A stretch of 38,506 nt of DNA. Source: Streptomyces triticirhizae (GTDB lineage: Bacteria; Actinomycetota; Actinomycetes; Streptomycetales; Streptomycetaceae). The position numbers and the translations under genes were made by a program. Under the pieces are notes generated by a model. It did no database searches. It was not told the origin of the DNA and was given only the letters and a program-made list of their open reading frames with translations. The stretch is taken from the NCBI RefSeq assembly GCF_003696235.1, contig NZ_RFFJ01000037.1, positions 1-38,506 on the forward strand, read 5' to 3'. This document shows positions 19,601-27,788 of the stretch, one piece after another; the stretch's first letter is position 1; each line of letters starts with the position of its first letter.

Positions 19601-19638
19601 CGTCCGACGAAGACCGGGCTGATGGTTCTGGTGTGCAT
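16633..19638 (-). CDS. Large ATP-binding LuxR-family regulator (LAL type), copy 1
   Basis: A 1001-residue LAL-type regulator, related to MalT: an N-terminal AAA-like ATPase, a long helical middle probably of TPR-like repeats, and a C-terminal LuxR helix-turn-helix. FVGR is at residues 10-13, Walker A GEAGVGKT at 39-46, and Walker B LVLVIED at 150-156 followed by LHWSDRST. The HTH is LTPRELDVLALLAAGRSNRQ, then IAEELFISPKTASVHVSNIL with AKLEV. The ATG at 19638 is preferred to the GTG at 19674 because the protein then lines up with the second copy (1000 residues) at MHTRTISPVFVGR against VETRSVSPVFVGR. It lies 42 bases behind a small arginine-rich gene. The inducer and target are unknown; in other LAL proteins they are sugars or antibiotic gene clusters. 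Confidence 0.93.
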   Translation of the reverse strand: MHTRTISPVFVGRAAHRSALREALRQADASVPQTVLVGGEAGVGKTRLVEEFLAEAAGAGALTAVGACVEVGADGLPFAPVSAVLRVLHRELGEELAEAAAGFGGELSRLLPELGPPSAPERAARDQEVRGRLFELTARLLERLAERRTLVLVIEDLHWSDRSTRELLGYVFRVVQSCRLLVVTTYRSDDIHRRHPLRPFLAELDRLRTVRRIELPRLTRDEVRAQLTGILGQPPHQDQLEQVYARSDGNAFFVEELASVTENGRAGALSDSVRDLLLLRVEALPETAQRVVRVAAEGGSRVEFGLLRAVAGLTEEELIEALRAAVEASVLRAGDDDTYRFRHALTREAVDDDLLPGERSRLSRRYAEALEADPALVPSDQHVTRLASYWYHAHEPSKALPAVLAAAAQARCRHAYAEQLQLLERAAELWDSVSGDERRLLPVGSDVDSYPVCDCPDETLGFLDLLAEMTLAARLAGEQERGKSVAKRALRLLDDMGHPLRAAWFWAQLSRLVRQLGQGDGWRELGRAQELLDGFEPSPVHALVLTEAAGWCSVFASGPGSLATAERAVELARTVGEADVLLNALISLGSLLIDVGEGERGLAEMRYVAERVVPEERVGVFTRSHVNLQSLLEGMGRSEESLRVADEAQTLAHRYGLADTRSWIAGNRADALFSLGRWAESDEACAEALRSAQSPVAKGLVAQRRARMAVARGEWEEAERQCALHQSLQHYDGAAAQTAHPAAEHLLAIASAQGRILDAREIFAEVVRVNQPPGTGSYTWPLLHEAARAESRAVGVPAAEPGQPAAIAMIRAYAETLPRHYPVWIGYALLVEAELRRAEGRATAEDWAGVVAAFDGLCRPYEEARVRLRWAEALLAEGERQRAAAELTEAHRLSEELGAAPVTEEAERLAARGRLTLGGEQPEAATGPEALGLTPRELDVLALLAAGRSNRQIAEELFISPKTASVHVSNILAKLEVANRGEAAALAHRLRLVGVGQRVAG

Positions 19639-19645
19639 GTCCCGA

Positions 19646-19668
19646 AGGATCGCACAGGCGTCTGACAA
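19646..19668 (-). promoter_or_regulatory. Conserved block before LAL copy 1, probable leaderless promoter
   Basis: On the minus strand TTGTCAG (19668-19662), ten bases, GATCCT (19651-19646), seven bases, then ATG. The same layout with CTGTCAG and CATCCT stands before LAL copy 2. GATCCT at this distance would be a -10 that starts the message at the ATG. No Shine-Dalgarno is present. TGTCA occurs twice in tandem here (GTGTCATTGTCAG). Confidence 0.55.
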
Positions 19669-19680
19669 TGACACTGGAGT

Positions 19681-19917
19681 TCAGACGCGGGCCCGACGGT
19701 GCCGCGCCGGGGCCCGCCGGGCCCCGGCGTTCGAACTCGGCTGTGGCTCGGCCGCACCGTGTCCTGCCTGGGCGAGGACGCGGCGGAGCAGGCCGCCCCG
19801 GCTCCTGGCGCGTGCGTTCCCGCCGGCCTCTGCGGCCCGCCGGGCGAGGCGTTCCCGCTCGGCCTCGGCGAGCAGATCCTCGCGGCGCTGCTGGGCGATG
19901 TAGATCTCTTGCAACAC
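19681..19917 (-). CDS. Small arginine-rich helical protein of unknown function, copy 1
   Basis: A 78-residue protein beginning MLQEIYIAQQRREDLLAEAE and continuing as a charged helix (RERLARRAAEAG), then a basic stretch (RARSRGGLLRRVL) and a low-complexity Arg/Ala tail. I do not know a function. The GTG at 19917 is chosen because AGGGGAG stands 5 bases upstream. It lies directly before LAL copy 1 on the same strand, and a similar small gene stands before LAL copy 2. Small proteins of this make-up next to LuxR genes recur in Streptomyces, as I recall. It could bind nucleic acid, or the regulator, but nothing proves either. Confidence 0.65.
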   Translation of the reverse strand: MLQEIYIAQQRREDLLAEAERERLARRAAEAGGNARARSRGGLLRRVLAQAGHGAAEPQPSSNAGARRAPARHRRARV

Positions 19918-20045
19918 GGTGACTCCCCTGGCTCCCGGCCGTCGGCCGTTCGTCGGAGCCCGCTGCTCCGGCGTTGACTCAACGGTCGTCTCCCAGGTGG
20001 GTGGGGCGCATCGGGCCATCTCCGCACCTTCGCCGCCCGGGGGTC

Positions 20046-20110
20046 CTTAGGCGGCGCGGCCCGGCCGCCTTATCCGCCGGGGCGGGGCGCCGCGAGGCCC
20101 GGCGGCTAAG
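20046..20110. promoter_or_regulatory. Cluster of TAAGG motifs and inverted repeats upstream of small gene copy 1
   Basis: Three CTAAGG-like words in both orientations occur in 65 bases: CCTTAG (20046-20051), CCTTAT (20068-20073) and CTAAGG (20106-20111 edge). AGGCGGC (20049-20055) pairs with GCCGCCT (20064-20070). A related cluster with GGGGTCCTTAG lies upstream of small gene copy 2. It may be an operator region or the terminator of LAL copy 2, which ends at 20179. Confidence 0.4.
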
Positions 20111-20178
20111 GCGTGTCCGACGGGGGCGGGGGCGCGAGACCCCGAATGCTCCCGGGGGCCAACGCTCGCCCGGGACGC

Positions 20179-23100
20179 CTACGACAGCGTCACCAGGCGG
20201 AGCCGGTGGGCGACGGCGGCGGCCTCGCCCCGGGTGGTCACCTCCAACTTGGCGAGAATGCGGGAGACATGGACACTCGCCGTCTTGGGCGACATGTACA
20301 GCTCCTCGGCTATCTGACGGTTGCTCCGGCCGGCCGCCACCAGCTCCAGCACGTCGCGCTCCCGCCGGGTCAGCCCGAAGGGCCGCGCCTCGGGCTCGGG
20401 CCCGGGACGGGCCCCGGGCTCCGCCGTGAGGTCGAGCCGGGCCCGTTGGGCCAGCCGCGCCACCCGCTCCGCCAGTGGCGCCGCGCCGAGCCGCTCGACC
20501 AACTCCCGTGCGGCGCCGAGCTGTTCGGCGGCCTGCCGGCGGCCGTCCTGGTCGCCGCCGGCGAGCAGCGCCTCGCCCCAGCCGTAGCGCGCCTCGGCCA
20601 GGTGGTGGGGCAGCCCGAACGGCGTCAGCGCGGCCACCGCCTCCGCCCACCGCTCCGGGGTGTCGCGCCCCTCGGCCCGCGCCAGCTGCGCGTTGACCAG
20701 GGCGCTGAACGCCTCGCGTATCGGCAGGTCGCGCGGGAGCCGGCGGGCCAGGGCCCGGATCTCGCCGACGGCCGCCTCCCGGCCCTCGGCGAAGCCGGGC
20801 AGACCCCGGCCCTCGGCCTCGGCCGTGGCGGCGGCGAAGGCGAGCCCCCAGGCGAGCAGCGAGGAGCCGAAGTACGACACCAGCGGCAGCGAGGAGCGCA
20901 GGATCTCGCGCGCCTGGAGCGGGCGCCCGCGCGCCACCGCGAGGTCCACCCGGAACCGGGACAGCTCCCAGTGGAAGAGGTCGGGCGTCTTCATGCCCTC
21001 GGCCCTGGCCAGCGCGGCTGCCGCCTCGGCCTCGGCCCGCGCCAGATCCCCGCGCAGCACGGCGAGTTGGCCGGTGAGCACGCGGCTGACCATGCGGCTG
21101 TGGTCGTGGCTGGCGTGCCGGGTGGCCAGTTCGAGGGCGGCCTCGGCCTCCGGCCAGCGTCCCAGCAGGGTGAGCGCGAAGGCCTCGTTGGCCCGCAGCC
21201 AGCTGGGGGTCTCCGCCAGGCCGTACCGCTCGGCCAGCTCGATGCTCTCGGCTATCTGCTCAAGGCCGCGCTCGAACTGGCCGGAGTCGAGCAGAACCGC
21301 TCCCAGGTTGACCAGACAGCGGCCCAGGAGGGTCACCTCGCCGCGCCGCAGCACCGTCTCCAGGACGGCCGTCATCCGCTCCACGCCACCCTCGCTGTCG
21401 CCGGCGTCGGCCTGGAGGGTGGCCAGGGTGTAACGGGCGTACAGCTCCGTGCCGGTGGCCCCGACCAGCCGGGCCAGCTCGACCGCGCGCTCGGCGACCT
21501 CCAGCACCTCGGGGGCCGGCCCCTGCTTGGAGCGCATCGCGGCCTCCAGGGCCAGCACCCGCGCGTGCACCTCGGACGGCGGCAGCCCCCGCAGTAGCTC
21601 CTGCGCCCGCCGCAGCTCCGCCCAGCCGTCCCCGCGCATCAGCCGCCCCACCATCCCGGCGCGCTGCGCCCAGAACCAGGCGGCGTGCAGCGGCCGTTCG
21701 ACCGGGTCCACCTCGCGCAGCGCCCGGCGGCAGAGGGCCATGGCGCGCTCCTCCTCGCCCGCGAGCGTGGCGGCGACGGCCGCCTCGGCCATCAGGTCCG
21801 TCCAGCCCACCGGCCCGCCCGCATCCGACGCCGGATAGCCCCAGATCGGCTGGGCCGGCCGCAGCCCGGCCCGCGCCTCATCGCCCACCGCGTCCCACAG
21901 CTCGATGGCCCGCTCCAGCAGCCGCAGCTGCTCGGCGTTGGCGAAGCGGCGGCCGGCGGCCACCGCCGCCGCCAGCACGGCGGGCAGCGCCCTGGCCCGG
22001 TCGCCCGCGTGGTACCAGTGACTCGCCAGCCTGGTGGGGAGTTCGTCCGCCGGGACCAGCTCCGGCTCGGCCTCCAGGGCCCGCGCGTAGCGCCGGTTGA
22101 GCCGGGCGCGCTCGCCCGGCAGCAGGTCGTCGGCGACGGCCTCCCGGGTGAGCGCGTGCCGGAAGCGGTACCCGTCCCCGTCCTCCGTGGCCACCAGCAG
22201 CCGGGCCCCTACCGCGACCCGCACGGCGGCCAGCAGCTCCTGCTCCGGCAGCCCGGCGACCCGCGCGATCAGCTCGTGCTCCACGCACGAGCCGCCCTCG
22301 GCGACCACCCGCAGCACGTCCTGCACCGGCTCGTCCAGCGCCTCGACCCGGACCAGCAGCAGGTCCCGCAGGGTGTCCGGCAGGTCCCCGCACGGCTGCC
22401 CGCCGACCGTCAACTCCTCGACGAAGAACGGGTTCCCCTCCGTGCGTTGGAAGACCGACCTGGCCTGGCCGGCGTCCGCGGGCGCGCCCAGGATGCCGGC
22501 CATCTGGGCGGCCACCTCGCGCCCGCTCAGCCGGCCCAACTCGATCCGGTGCACCGTCCGCAACCGGTCAAGCTCGGCCAGGAACGGACGCAGCGGATGG
22601 CGTCGGTGCAGGTCGTCGGTGCGGTAGCTGGCCAGGACCAGCAGCCGGGCCGCCCGCACCGAGCGCACGTAGTAGGCCAGCAGCTCCCTGGTGGAGCGGT
22701 CCGCCCAGTGCAGGTCCTCGAAGACCAGGACCAGCGTGCGCTGTTGGGCCAGGCGCTCCAGCAGCCGGGTGAGCAGCTCGAAGAGGCGGGCCCGGTCCAG
22801 CGCGTCCCCGTCCACCGGGGGCACGCCGCTCGGCTCGCCCAGCTCGGGCAGCAGCCGGGCCAACTCCCCGCGCCGCTCGCCCGCCGCCGCGACCAGCTCG
22901 TCGCCGACCTGCCGGTGCAGCGACCGCAGCAGCGCGGCCACCGGGGCGAACGGCAGCCCGTCGGCGCCCAGTTCGACGCCGGCGCCCACGGCGGTCAGCG
23001 CGCCGGCGCCCGCCGCCCCGGCGAGGAACTCCTCCAGCAGCCGGGTCTTGCCGACGCCGGCCTCGCCGCCGATGACCGCCGCCTGCGGCGTCCCGGCGTC

Positions 23101-23181
23101 GGCGGCCCGCAACAACGACGCCAGGGTCTCCGACTCACTCTGCCGCCCCACGAACACGGGGCTCACGCTGCGTGTTTCCAC
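20179..23181 (-). CDS. Large ATP-binding LuxR-family regulator (LAL type), copy 2
   Basis: A 1000-residue paralogue of the regulator at 16633-19638 with the same order of parts: FVGR at residues 10-13, Walker A GEAGVGKT at 39-46, Walker B LVLVFED followed by LHWADRST, a long helical middle, and the LuxR domain LTRRERDVLELVAAGRSNRQ then IAEELYMSPKTASVHVSRIL. The two differ most in the middle, where ligand binding would be expected, and in the segment after WDAVGDEARAG. I chose the GTG at 23181 because it gives equal length and alignment with copy 1; the frame runs on to 23364, but that extension is Pro/Gly-rich and unlike the family. A small arginine-rich gene starts upstream. Function unknown beyond ATP-dependent transcription control. 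Confidence 0.93.
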   Translation of the reverse strand: METRSVSPVFVGRQSESETLASLLRAADAGTPQAAVIGGEAGVGKTRLLEEFLAGAAGAGALTAVGAGVELGADGLPFAPVAALLRSLHRQVGDELVAAAGERRGELARLLPELGEPSGVPPVDGDALDRARLFELLTRLLERLAQQRTLVLVFEDLHWADRSTRELLAYYVRSVRAARLLVLASYRTDDLHRRHPLRPFLAELDRLRTVHRIELGRLSGREVAAQMAGILGAPADAGQARSVFQRTEGNPFFVEELTVGGQPCGDLPDTLRDLLLVRVEALDEPVQDVLRVVAEGGSCVEHELIARVAGLPEQELLAAVRVAVGARLLVATEDGDGYRFRHALTREAVADDLLPGERARLNRRYARALEAEPELVPADELPTRLASHWYHAGDRARALPAVLAAAVAAGRRFANAEQLRLLERAIELWDAVGDEARAGLRPAQPIWGYPASDAGGPVGWTDLMAEAAVAATLAGEEERAMALCRRALREVDPVERPLHAAWFWAQRAGMVGRLMRGDGWAELRRAQELLRGLPPSEVHARVLALEAAMRSKQGPAPEVLEVAERAVELARLVGATGTELYARYTLATLQADAGDSEGGVERMTAVLETVLRRGEVTLLGRCLVNLGAVLLDSGQFERGLEQIAESIELAERYGLAETPSWLRANEAFALTLLGRWPEAEAALELATRHASHDHSRMVSRVLTGQLAVLRGDLARAEAEAAAALARAEGMKTPDLFHWELSRFRVDLAVARGRPLQAREILRSSLPLVSYFGSSLLAWGLAFAAATAEAEGRGLPGFAEGREAAVGEIRALARRLPRDLPIREAFSALVNAQLARAEGRDTPERWAEAVAALTPFGLPHHLAEARYGWGEALLAGGDQDGRRQAAEQLGAARELVERLGAAPLAERVARLAQRARLDLTAEPGARPGPEPEARPFGLTRRERDVLELVAAGRSNRQIAEELYMSPKTASVHVSRILAKLEVTTRGEAAAVAHRLRLVTLS

Positions 23182-23188
23182 GAGGTCG

Positions 23189-23211
23189 AGGATGACACGA
23201 GATACTGACAG
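23189..23211 (-). promoter_or_regulatory. Conserved block before LAL copy 2, probable leaderless promoter
   Basis: On the minus strand CTGTCAG (23211-23205), ten bases, CATCCT (23194-23189), seven bases, then GTG. Spacing is identical to the block before copy 1, and the ten-base middle also shares a GTG at the same position. No Shine-Dalgarno precedes the start. Confidence 0.55.
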
Positions 23212-23300
23212 CGGGGTATCCGTTCTGCCTCGGGCCGATGCCTTCCCGCCCGGTTCCGCCCCGGCGTCGGTCGATCCCACCCCGTCGCCCGGCGCGTGGG

Positions 23301-23486
23301 TCACGCGGCGGTGGTCCAGCCGGACGCCGACCCCTGGGGCGTGCGCCGGGCGCGCAGGCGCCACAGCCGCCAGGCACGACGGCCCCCGCGCGCCTCCCGG
23401 CGGCGCGAGCGCGCCGCCCGACGGTGCTGCCGCGCCGCCCGCTCCAGCTCGGCCGCGCGCTGCCGGTGCAGTTCGTACTCCATCAT
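23301..23486 (-). CDS. Small arginine-rich helical protein of unknown function, copy 2
   Basis: A 61-residue protein beginning MMEYELHRQRAAELERAARQ and continuing HRRAARSRRREARGGRRAWR; about one residue in three is arginine. A GAGGAG ribosome binding site stands 6 bases before the first ATG. It lies 119 bases before LAL copy 2 on the same strand. It resembles the small gene before copy 1 in its start, its charged helix and its position, although the similarity is by pattern rather than by long identity. Function unknown; a nucleic-acid-binding or regulator-binding role is only a guess. Confidence 0.65.
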   Translation of the reverse strand: MMEYELHRQRAAELERAARQHRRAARSRRREARGGRRAWRLWRLRARRTPQGSASGWTTAA

Positions 23487-23733
23487 GGCGGGCTCCTCAG
23501 GGTCGTGGTGTGAGGTGGTCCGGTGTGGACCGACGGTTCGCCGGCCGCCGCCGGGAACCCCGTTGACCTCCACGATCCGCGCTCAGGTACCCCGGCCACA
23601 TCGGGCGACCGCCCCCTCTCGCGCGCCCGTTTCGCCTTACCCACGCCAAGGCCCCCGACGTCGCGTGACGTCGGGGGCCTTAGTTCGAGCCCCGGGGTCC
23701 TTAGTCGGCCGCGCGGGCCCGCCCGAGGAACTC
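23487..23733. other. Region between gatB and small gene copy 2
   Basis: It holds no gene. It carries a strong hairpin (23648-23681) that probably ends the gat operon, CCTTAG words at 23678-23683 and 23699-23704, CCTTAC at 23635-23640, and the presumed promoter of the small gene, which I cannot place. Confidence 0.5.
23648..23681 (-). terminator. Terminator of the gatCAB operon
   Basis: A perfect 15-bp stem (23648-23662 with 23667-23681) closes on a GCGT tetraloop, 52 bases after the gatB stop. It has no U-tract. Each arm itself contains GACGTC. Confidence 0.85.
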
Positions 23734-25242
23734 CTACTCGGCGACGCCCAGCCGCTCCAGGATCAGCTGCCGCGCCCTGGCCGCGTCGGCCTGGCCCCTG
23801 GTGGCCTTCATCACCGCGCCCACCAGGGCGCCGGCGGCCGCCACCTTGCCGGCCCTGACCTTGTCGGCGACGGCGGCGTTGGCCTCGATGGCCTCGTCCA
23901 CCGCCTTCCCCAGCGCGCCCTCGTCGGAGACGATCCGCAGGCCACGCTTCTCGACCACGGCGTCCGGGTCGCCCTCGCCGGCGAGCACGCCCTCGATGGC
24001 CTGGCGGGCCAGCTTGTCGTTGAGCGCGCCCTCGGCGACCAGCGCCGTGACCCGCGCCACCCGCGCCGGCGTGATGGGCAACGCGGCCAGCTCCACGCCC
24101 TGTTCGTTGGCGCGGCGCGCCAGCTCGCCCATCCACCACTTGCGGGCGGCGGCAGGCTCGGCGCCCGCCTCGACGGTCGCCACGATCAGCTCGACCGCGC
24201 CCGCGTTGAGCACCGACTGCATTTCGTGCGCCGAGATGCCCCACTCCTCGCGCAGCCGGTTCCGCCGCGCCAGCGGCAGCTCGGGCAGCCCGGCGCGCAG
24301 CTCCTCGACCCACTCCCGGGACGGGGCGACCGGCACCAGGTCCGGCTCGGGGAAGTAGCGGTAGTCCTCCGCCTCCTCCTTGACCCGGCCCGAGGTGGTG
24401 GTGCCGTTCTCCTCGTGGAAGTGGCGGGTCTCCTGCACGATCGTGCCGCCAGCGTCCAGCACGGCGGCGTGCCGCTGCACCTCGAAGCGGACGGCGCGCT
24501 CCACACTGCGCAGCGAGTTGACGTTCTTGGTCTCGCTGCGGGTGCCGAACGCCTCGCGGCCGTGGGGGCGGAGCGAGAGGTTGACGTCGCAGCGCAGCTG
24601 GCCCATCTCCATCCGGGCCTCGGAGACGCCCAGCGCCCTGATCAGCTCGCGCAGCTCGGCGACATAGGCGCGCGCCACCTCGGGGGCGCGCGCGCCGGCG
24701 CCCTCGATCGGCCGGGTGACGATCTCGATCAGCGGGATGCCGGCCCGGTTGTAGTCGAGCAGCGAGTGCGAGGCGCCGTGGATGCGGCCGGTCGCGCCGC
24801 CGACATGGGTGGACTTGCCGGTGTCCTCCTCCATGTGCGCGCGCTCGATGCCGACCCGGAAGATCTCCCCGTCGGCGAGCTGCACGTCCAGGTAGCCGTT
24901 GAACGCGATGGGCTCGTCGTACTGGGAGGTCTGGAAGTTCTTCGGCATGTCCGGATAGAAGTAGTTCTTCCGGGCGAAGCGGCACCACTCGGCGATCTCG
25001 CAGTTGAGCGCCAGGCCGATCCGGATGGCGGACTCCACGCCCACCGCGTTGACCACCGGCAGCGCGCCGGGCAGGCCGAGGCAGGTGGGGCAGGTCTGCG
25101 CGTTGGGGTCGGCGCCGAGGGTGGTGGCGCAGCCGCAGAACATCTTGGTCTTGGTGCCAAGCTCGACATGGACCTCCAGGCCCATGACGGGGTCGTAGGA
25201 CGCCAACGCGTCCTCGTACGACACCAGTTCGGTGACGGTCAC
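23734..25242 (-). CDS. gatB: Aspartyl/glutamyl-tRNA amidotransferase subunit B
   Basis: GatB is the subunit of GatCAB that binds the misacylated Glu-tRNA(Gln) or Asp-tRNA(Asn) and phosphorylates the acyl group with ATP before amidation. The 502-residue protein shows the family start [20 protein letters not shown], the metal-binding cysteines (MFCGC, then [15 protein letters not shown]), the [19 protein letters not shown] segment and the C-terminal YqeY-like tail ending in [17 protein letters not shown] lies 8 bases before the GTG start. It is the last gene of the operon and is separated from the small gene upstream by 78 bases that hold a 12-bp tandem repeat. Confidence 0.97.
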   Translation of the reverse strand: MTVTELVSYEDALASYDPVMGLEVHVELGTKTKMFCGCATTLGADPNAQTCPTCLGLPGALPVVNAVGVESAIRIGLALNCEIAEWCRFARKNYFYPDMPKNFQTSQYDEPIAFNGYLDVQLADGEIFRVGIERAHMEEDTGKSTHVGGATGRIHGASHSLLDYNRAGIPLIEIVTRPIEGAGARAPEVARAYVAELRELIRALGVSEARMEMGQLRCDVNLSLRPHGREAFGTRSETKNVNSLRSVERAVRFEVQRHAAVLDAGGTIVQETRHFHEENGTTTSGRVKEEAEDYRYFPEPDLVPVAPSREWVEELRAGLPELPLARRNRLREEWGISAHEMQSVLNAGAVELIVATVEAGAEPAAARKWWMGELARRANEQGVELAALPITPARVARVTALVAEGALNDKLARQAIEGVLAGEGDPDAVVEKRGLRIVSDEGALGKAVDEAIEANAAVADKVRAGKVAAAGALVGAVMKATRGQADAARARQLILERLGVAE

Positions 25243-25295
25243 GGGGTGTACCTCTCGGATGGTCGGGAGCGCCCAGTCCCTGTGTCGCTCGCTAG

Positions 25296-25331
25296 GTCGG
25301 TCACTGCGTCGGTCACAGCGTCAGTCACCGG
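25296..25331. repeat. 12-bp tandem repeat, three units, across the stop codon of the small gat gene
   Basis: Units GTCGGTCACTGC, GTCGGTCACAGC and GTCAGTCACCGG run without gap. The stop codon of the 75-residue gene lies in the third unit, so gain or loss of a unit would change the spacing to gatB or the protein's end. Confidence 0.75.
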
Positions 25332-25544
25332 GCACTTCACCGCCGTCCTGGTTCATGCGGCGCAGCTCGCGCGCGAGCAGAGCGACTCCGGTGGCGATGG
25401 CGGCGGCGGAGACCACGGCGTCCACCAGCCGCAGGCCGTCCTGCTCCTCGCGGGCCTCGCGCAGCTGCCTGACGACGCCGAACGCGCCGAACAGCGAGCT
25501 GCCGATGGACAGGTACGTCCCCACCTTGGACTTCGGCTTCTTGC

Positions 25545-25548
<4 letters not shown>
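25321..25548 (-). CDS. Small conserved hypothetical protein embedded in the gat operon
   Basis: A 75-residue protein beginning [21 protein letters not shown] basic start leads to a hydrophobic segment ([16 protein letters not shown]), a charged turn ([11 protein letters not shown]) and a second hydrophobic helix ([21 protein letters not shown]), so it may be membrane-associated. Its GTG overlaps the gatA stop as GTGA, which indicates translational coupling. I recall a small hypothetical gene at this position in other Streptomyces, so it is probably real and conserved. No function is known to me; the coupling hints at a link to the amidotransferase or simply at shared expression. Confidence 0.75.
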
Positions 25549-27038
<1,490 letters not shown>

Positions 27039-27043
27039 CTCGC

Positions 27044-27340
27044 TCACTCCTCCCCCAGGATCTGGGGCACCTTGAAACGCTGCTGCTCCTGCGCGGGCGC
27101 GCCGGAGAGGGCCTGCGCGGGGGTGAGCCCCTGGCGCACCTCGTCGGGGCGCATCACATTGGTGAGCGGCAGCGGGTGGGAGGTCGGCGGAACGTCCTGG
27201 GCGGCGACGTCGGAGACGCGGGCGACCGCGCCGATGATGTCGTCGAGCTGTCCGGCGAAGTGGTCTAGCTCCTCGGCCGAAAGCTCCAGACGCGCCAGCC
27301 GGGCGAGGTGGGCGACCTCCTCGCGCGTGATGCCGGGCAT
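27044..27340 (-). CDS. gatC: Aspartyl/glutamyl-tRNA amidotransferase subunit C
   Basis: GatC is the 98-residue subunit that wraps GatA and stabilises its contact with GatB. It shows the family pattern: [20 protein letters not shown] at the start, [19 protein letters not shown] in the middle, and the C-terminal [17 protein letters not shown] precedes the ATG. It is the first gene of the operon gatC-gatA-small gene-gatB. The 5' region holds a 13-bp tandem duplication (27367-27392). Confidence 0.96.
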   Translation of the reverse strand: MPGITREEVAHLARLARLELSAEELDHFAGQLDDIIGAVARVSDVAAQDVPPTSHPLPLTNVMRPDEVRQGLTPAQALSGAPAQEQQRFKVPQILGEE

Positions 27341-27788
27341 GTGGCGATCCTCTTGCTCGTCGCGGGCTGGTTCTCGATGCTGGTTCTCGATGGCGACGGG
27401 GCCGACGGGTCCGCCGCGTTGACGGACACCGGGCGGGCCGCGAGGCGGCCCGGCGGCCACGCGGTGGACCGGCGATCCCGTGCGCGCCCAATCCTAGGAC
27501 GCGGCACTGACTGCCCGCGCCCGGCTTTCCCCTGGCGGGGCGCGGCGGGAGGCCGCCCCTGCGGGGCGGGCGTGCGATCGGGCGCCCGGTCGGCGCTGGT
27601 GGGTTCGCTGGCGGGTTCGCTGGTGGGGGCTTTGGGGGTTCTTCTTGGGCGATGGTCGGGGGTGGTGAACGGGGCGGGTGAGGCGACGGGTGGGCGGGGC
27701 CGCTGGAGCTGGCGACCGCTCCAGAGCAACGCCCTCCGGCCCGTCGGCGCAGCCACCCGACCCGCGCCGAGTCCGCTCCAAGGGAAGC
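27341..27788. other. Region between rmdB-like gene and gatC
   Basis: 448 bases without a gene. Two inverted repeats may end the rmdB-like transcript: a 7-bp stem at 27703-27724 and a 7-bp GC stem at 27553-27569. TAGGAT (27496-27491, minus strand) is a possible -10 for gatC without a convincing -35. Next to gatC a 13-bp unit, CTGGTTCTCGATG, is duplicated in tandem (27367-27379 and 27380-27392). Confidence 0.5.
27367..27392. repeat. 13-bp tandem duplication in the gatC leader
   Basis: CTGGTTCTCGATG occurs twice without gap, 27 bases before the gatC start codon and just ahead of its ribosome binding site. Confidence 0.8.

Noticed and set aside
16648..19665. 1005-codon open frame opposite LAL copy 1
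   Set aside because: Exactly mirrors the real gene and contains no family motif.
23182..23364. N-terminal extension of LAL copy 2
   Set aside because: The Pro/Gly-rich extension has no counterpart in copy 1, and it would cover the conserved promoter-like block.
16633..23486. LAL modules as part of an antibiotic gene cluster
   Set aside because: LAL regulators often control such clusters, but no biosynthetic genes are nearby; both sides are housekeeping or general redox genes.
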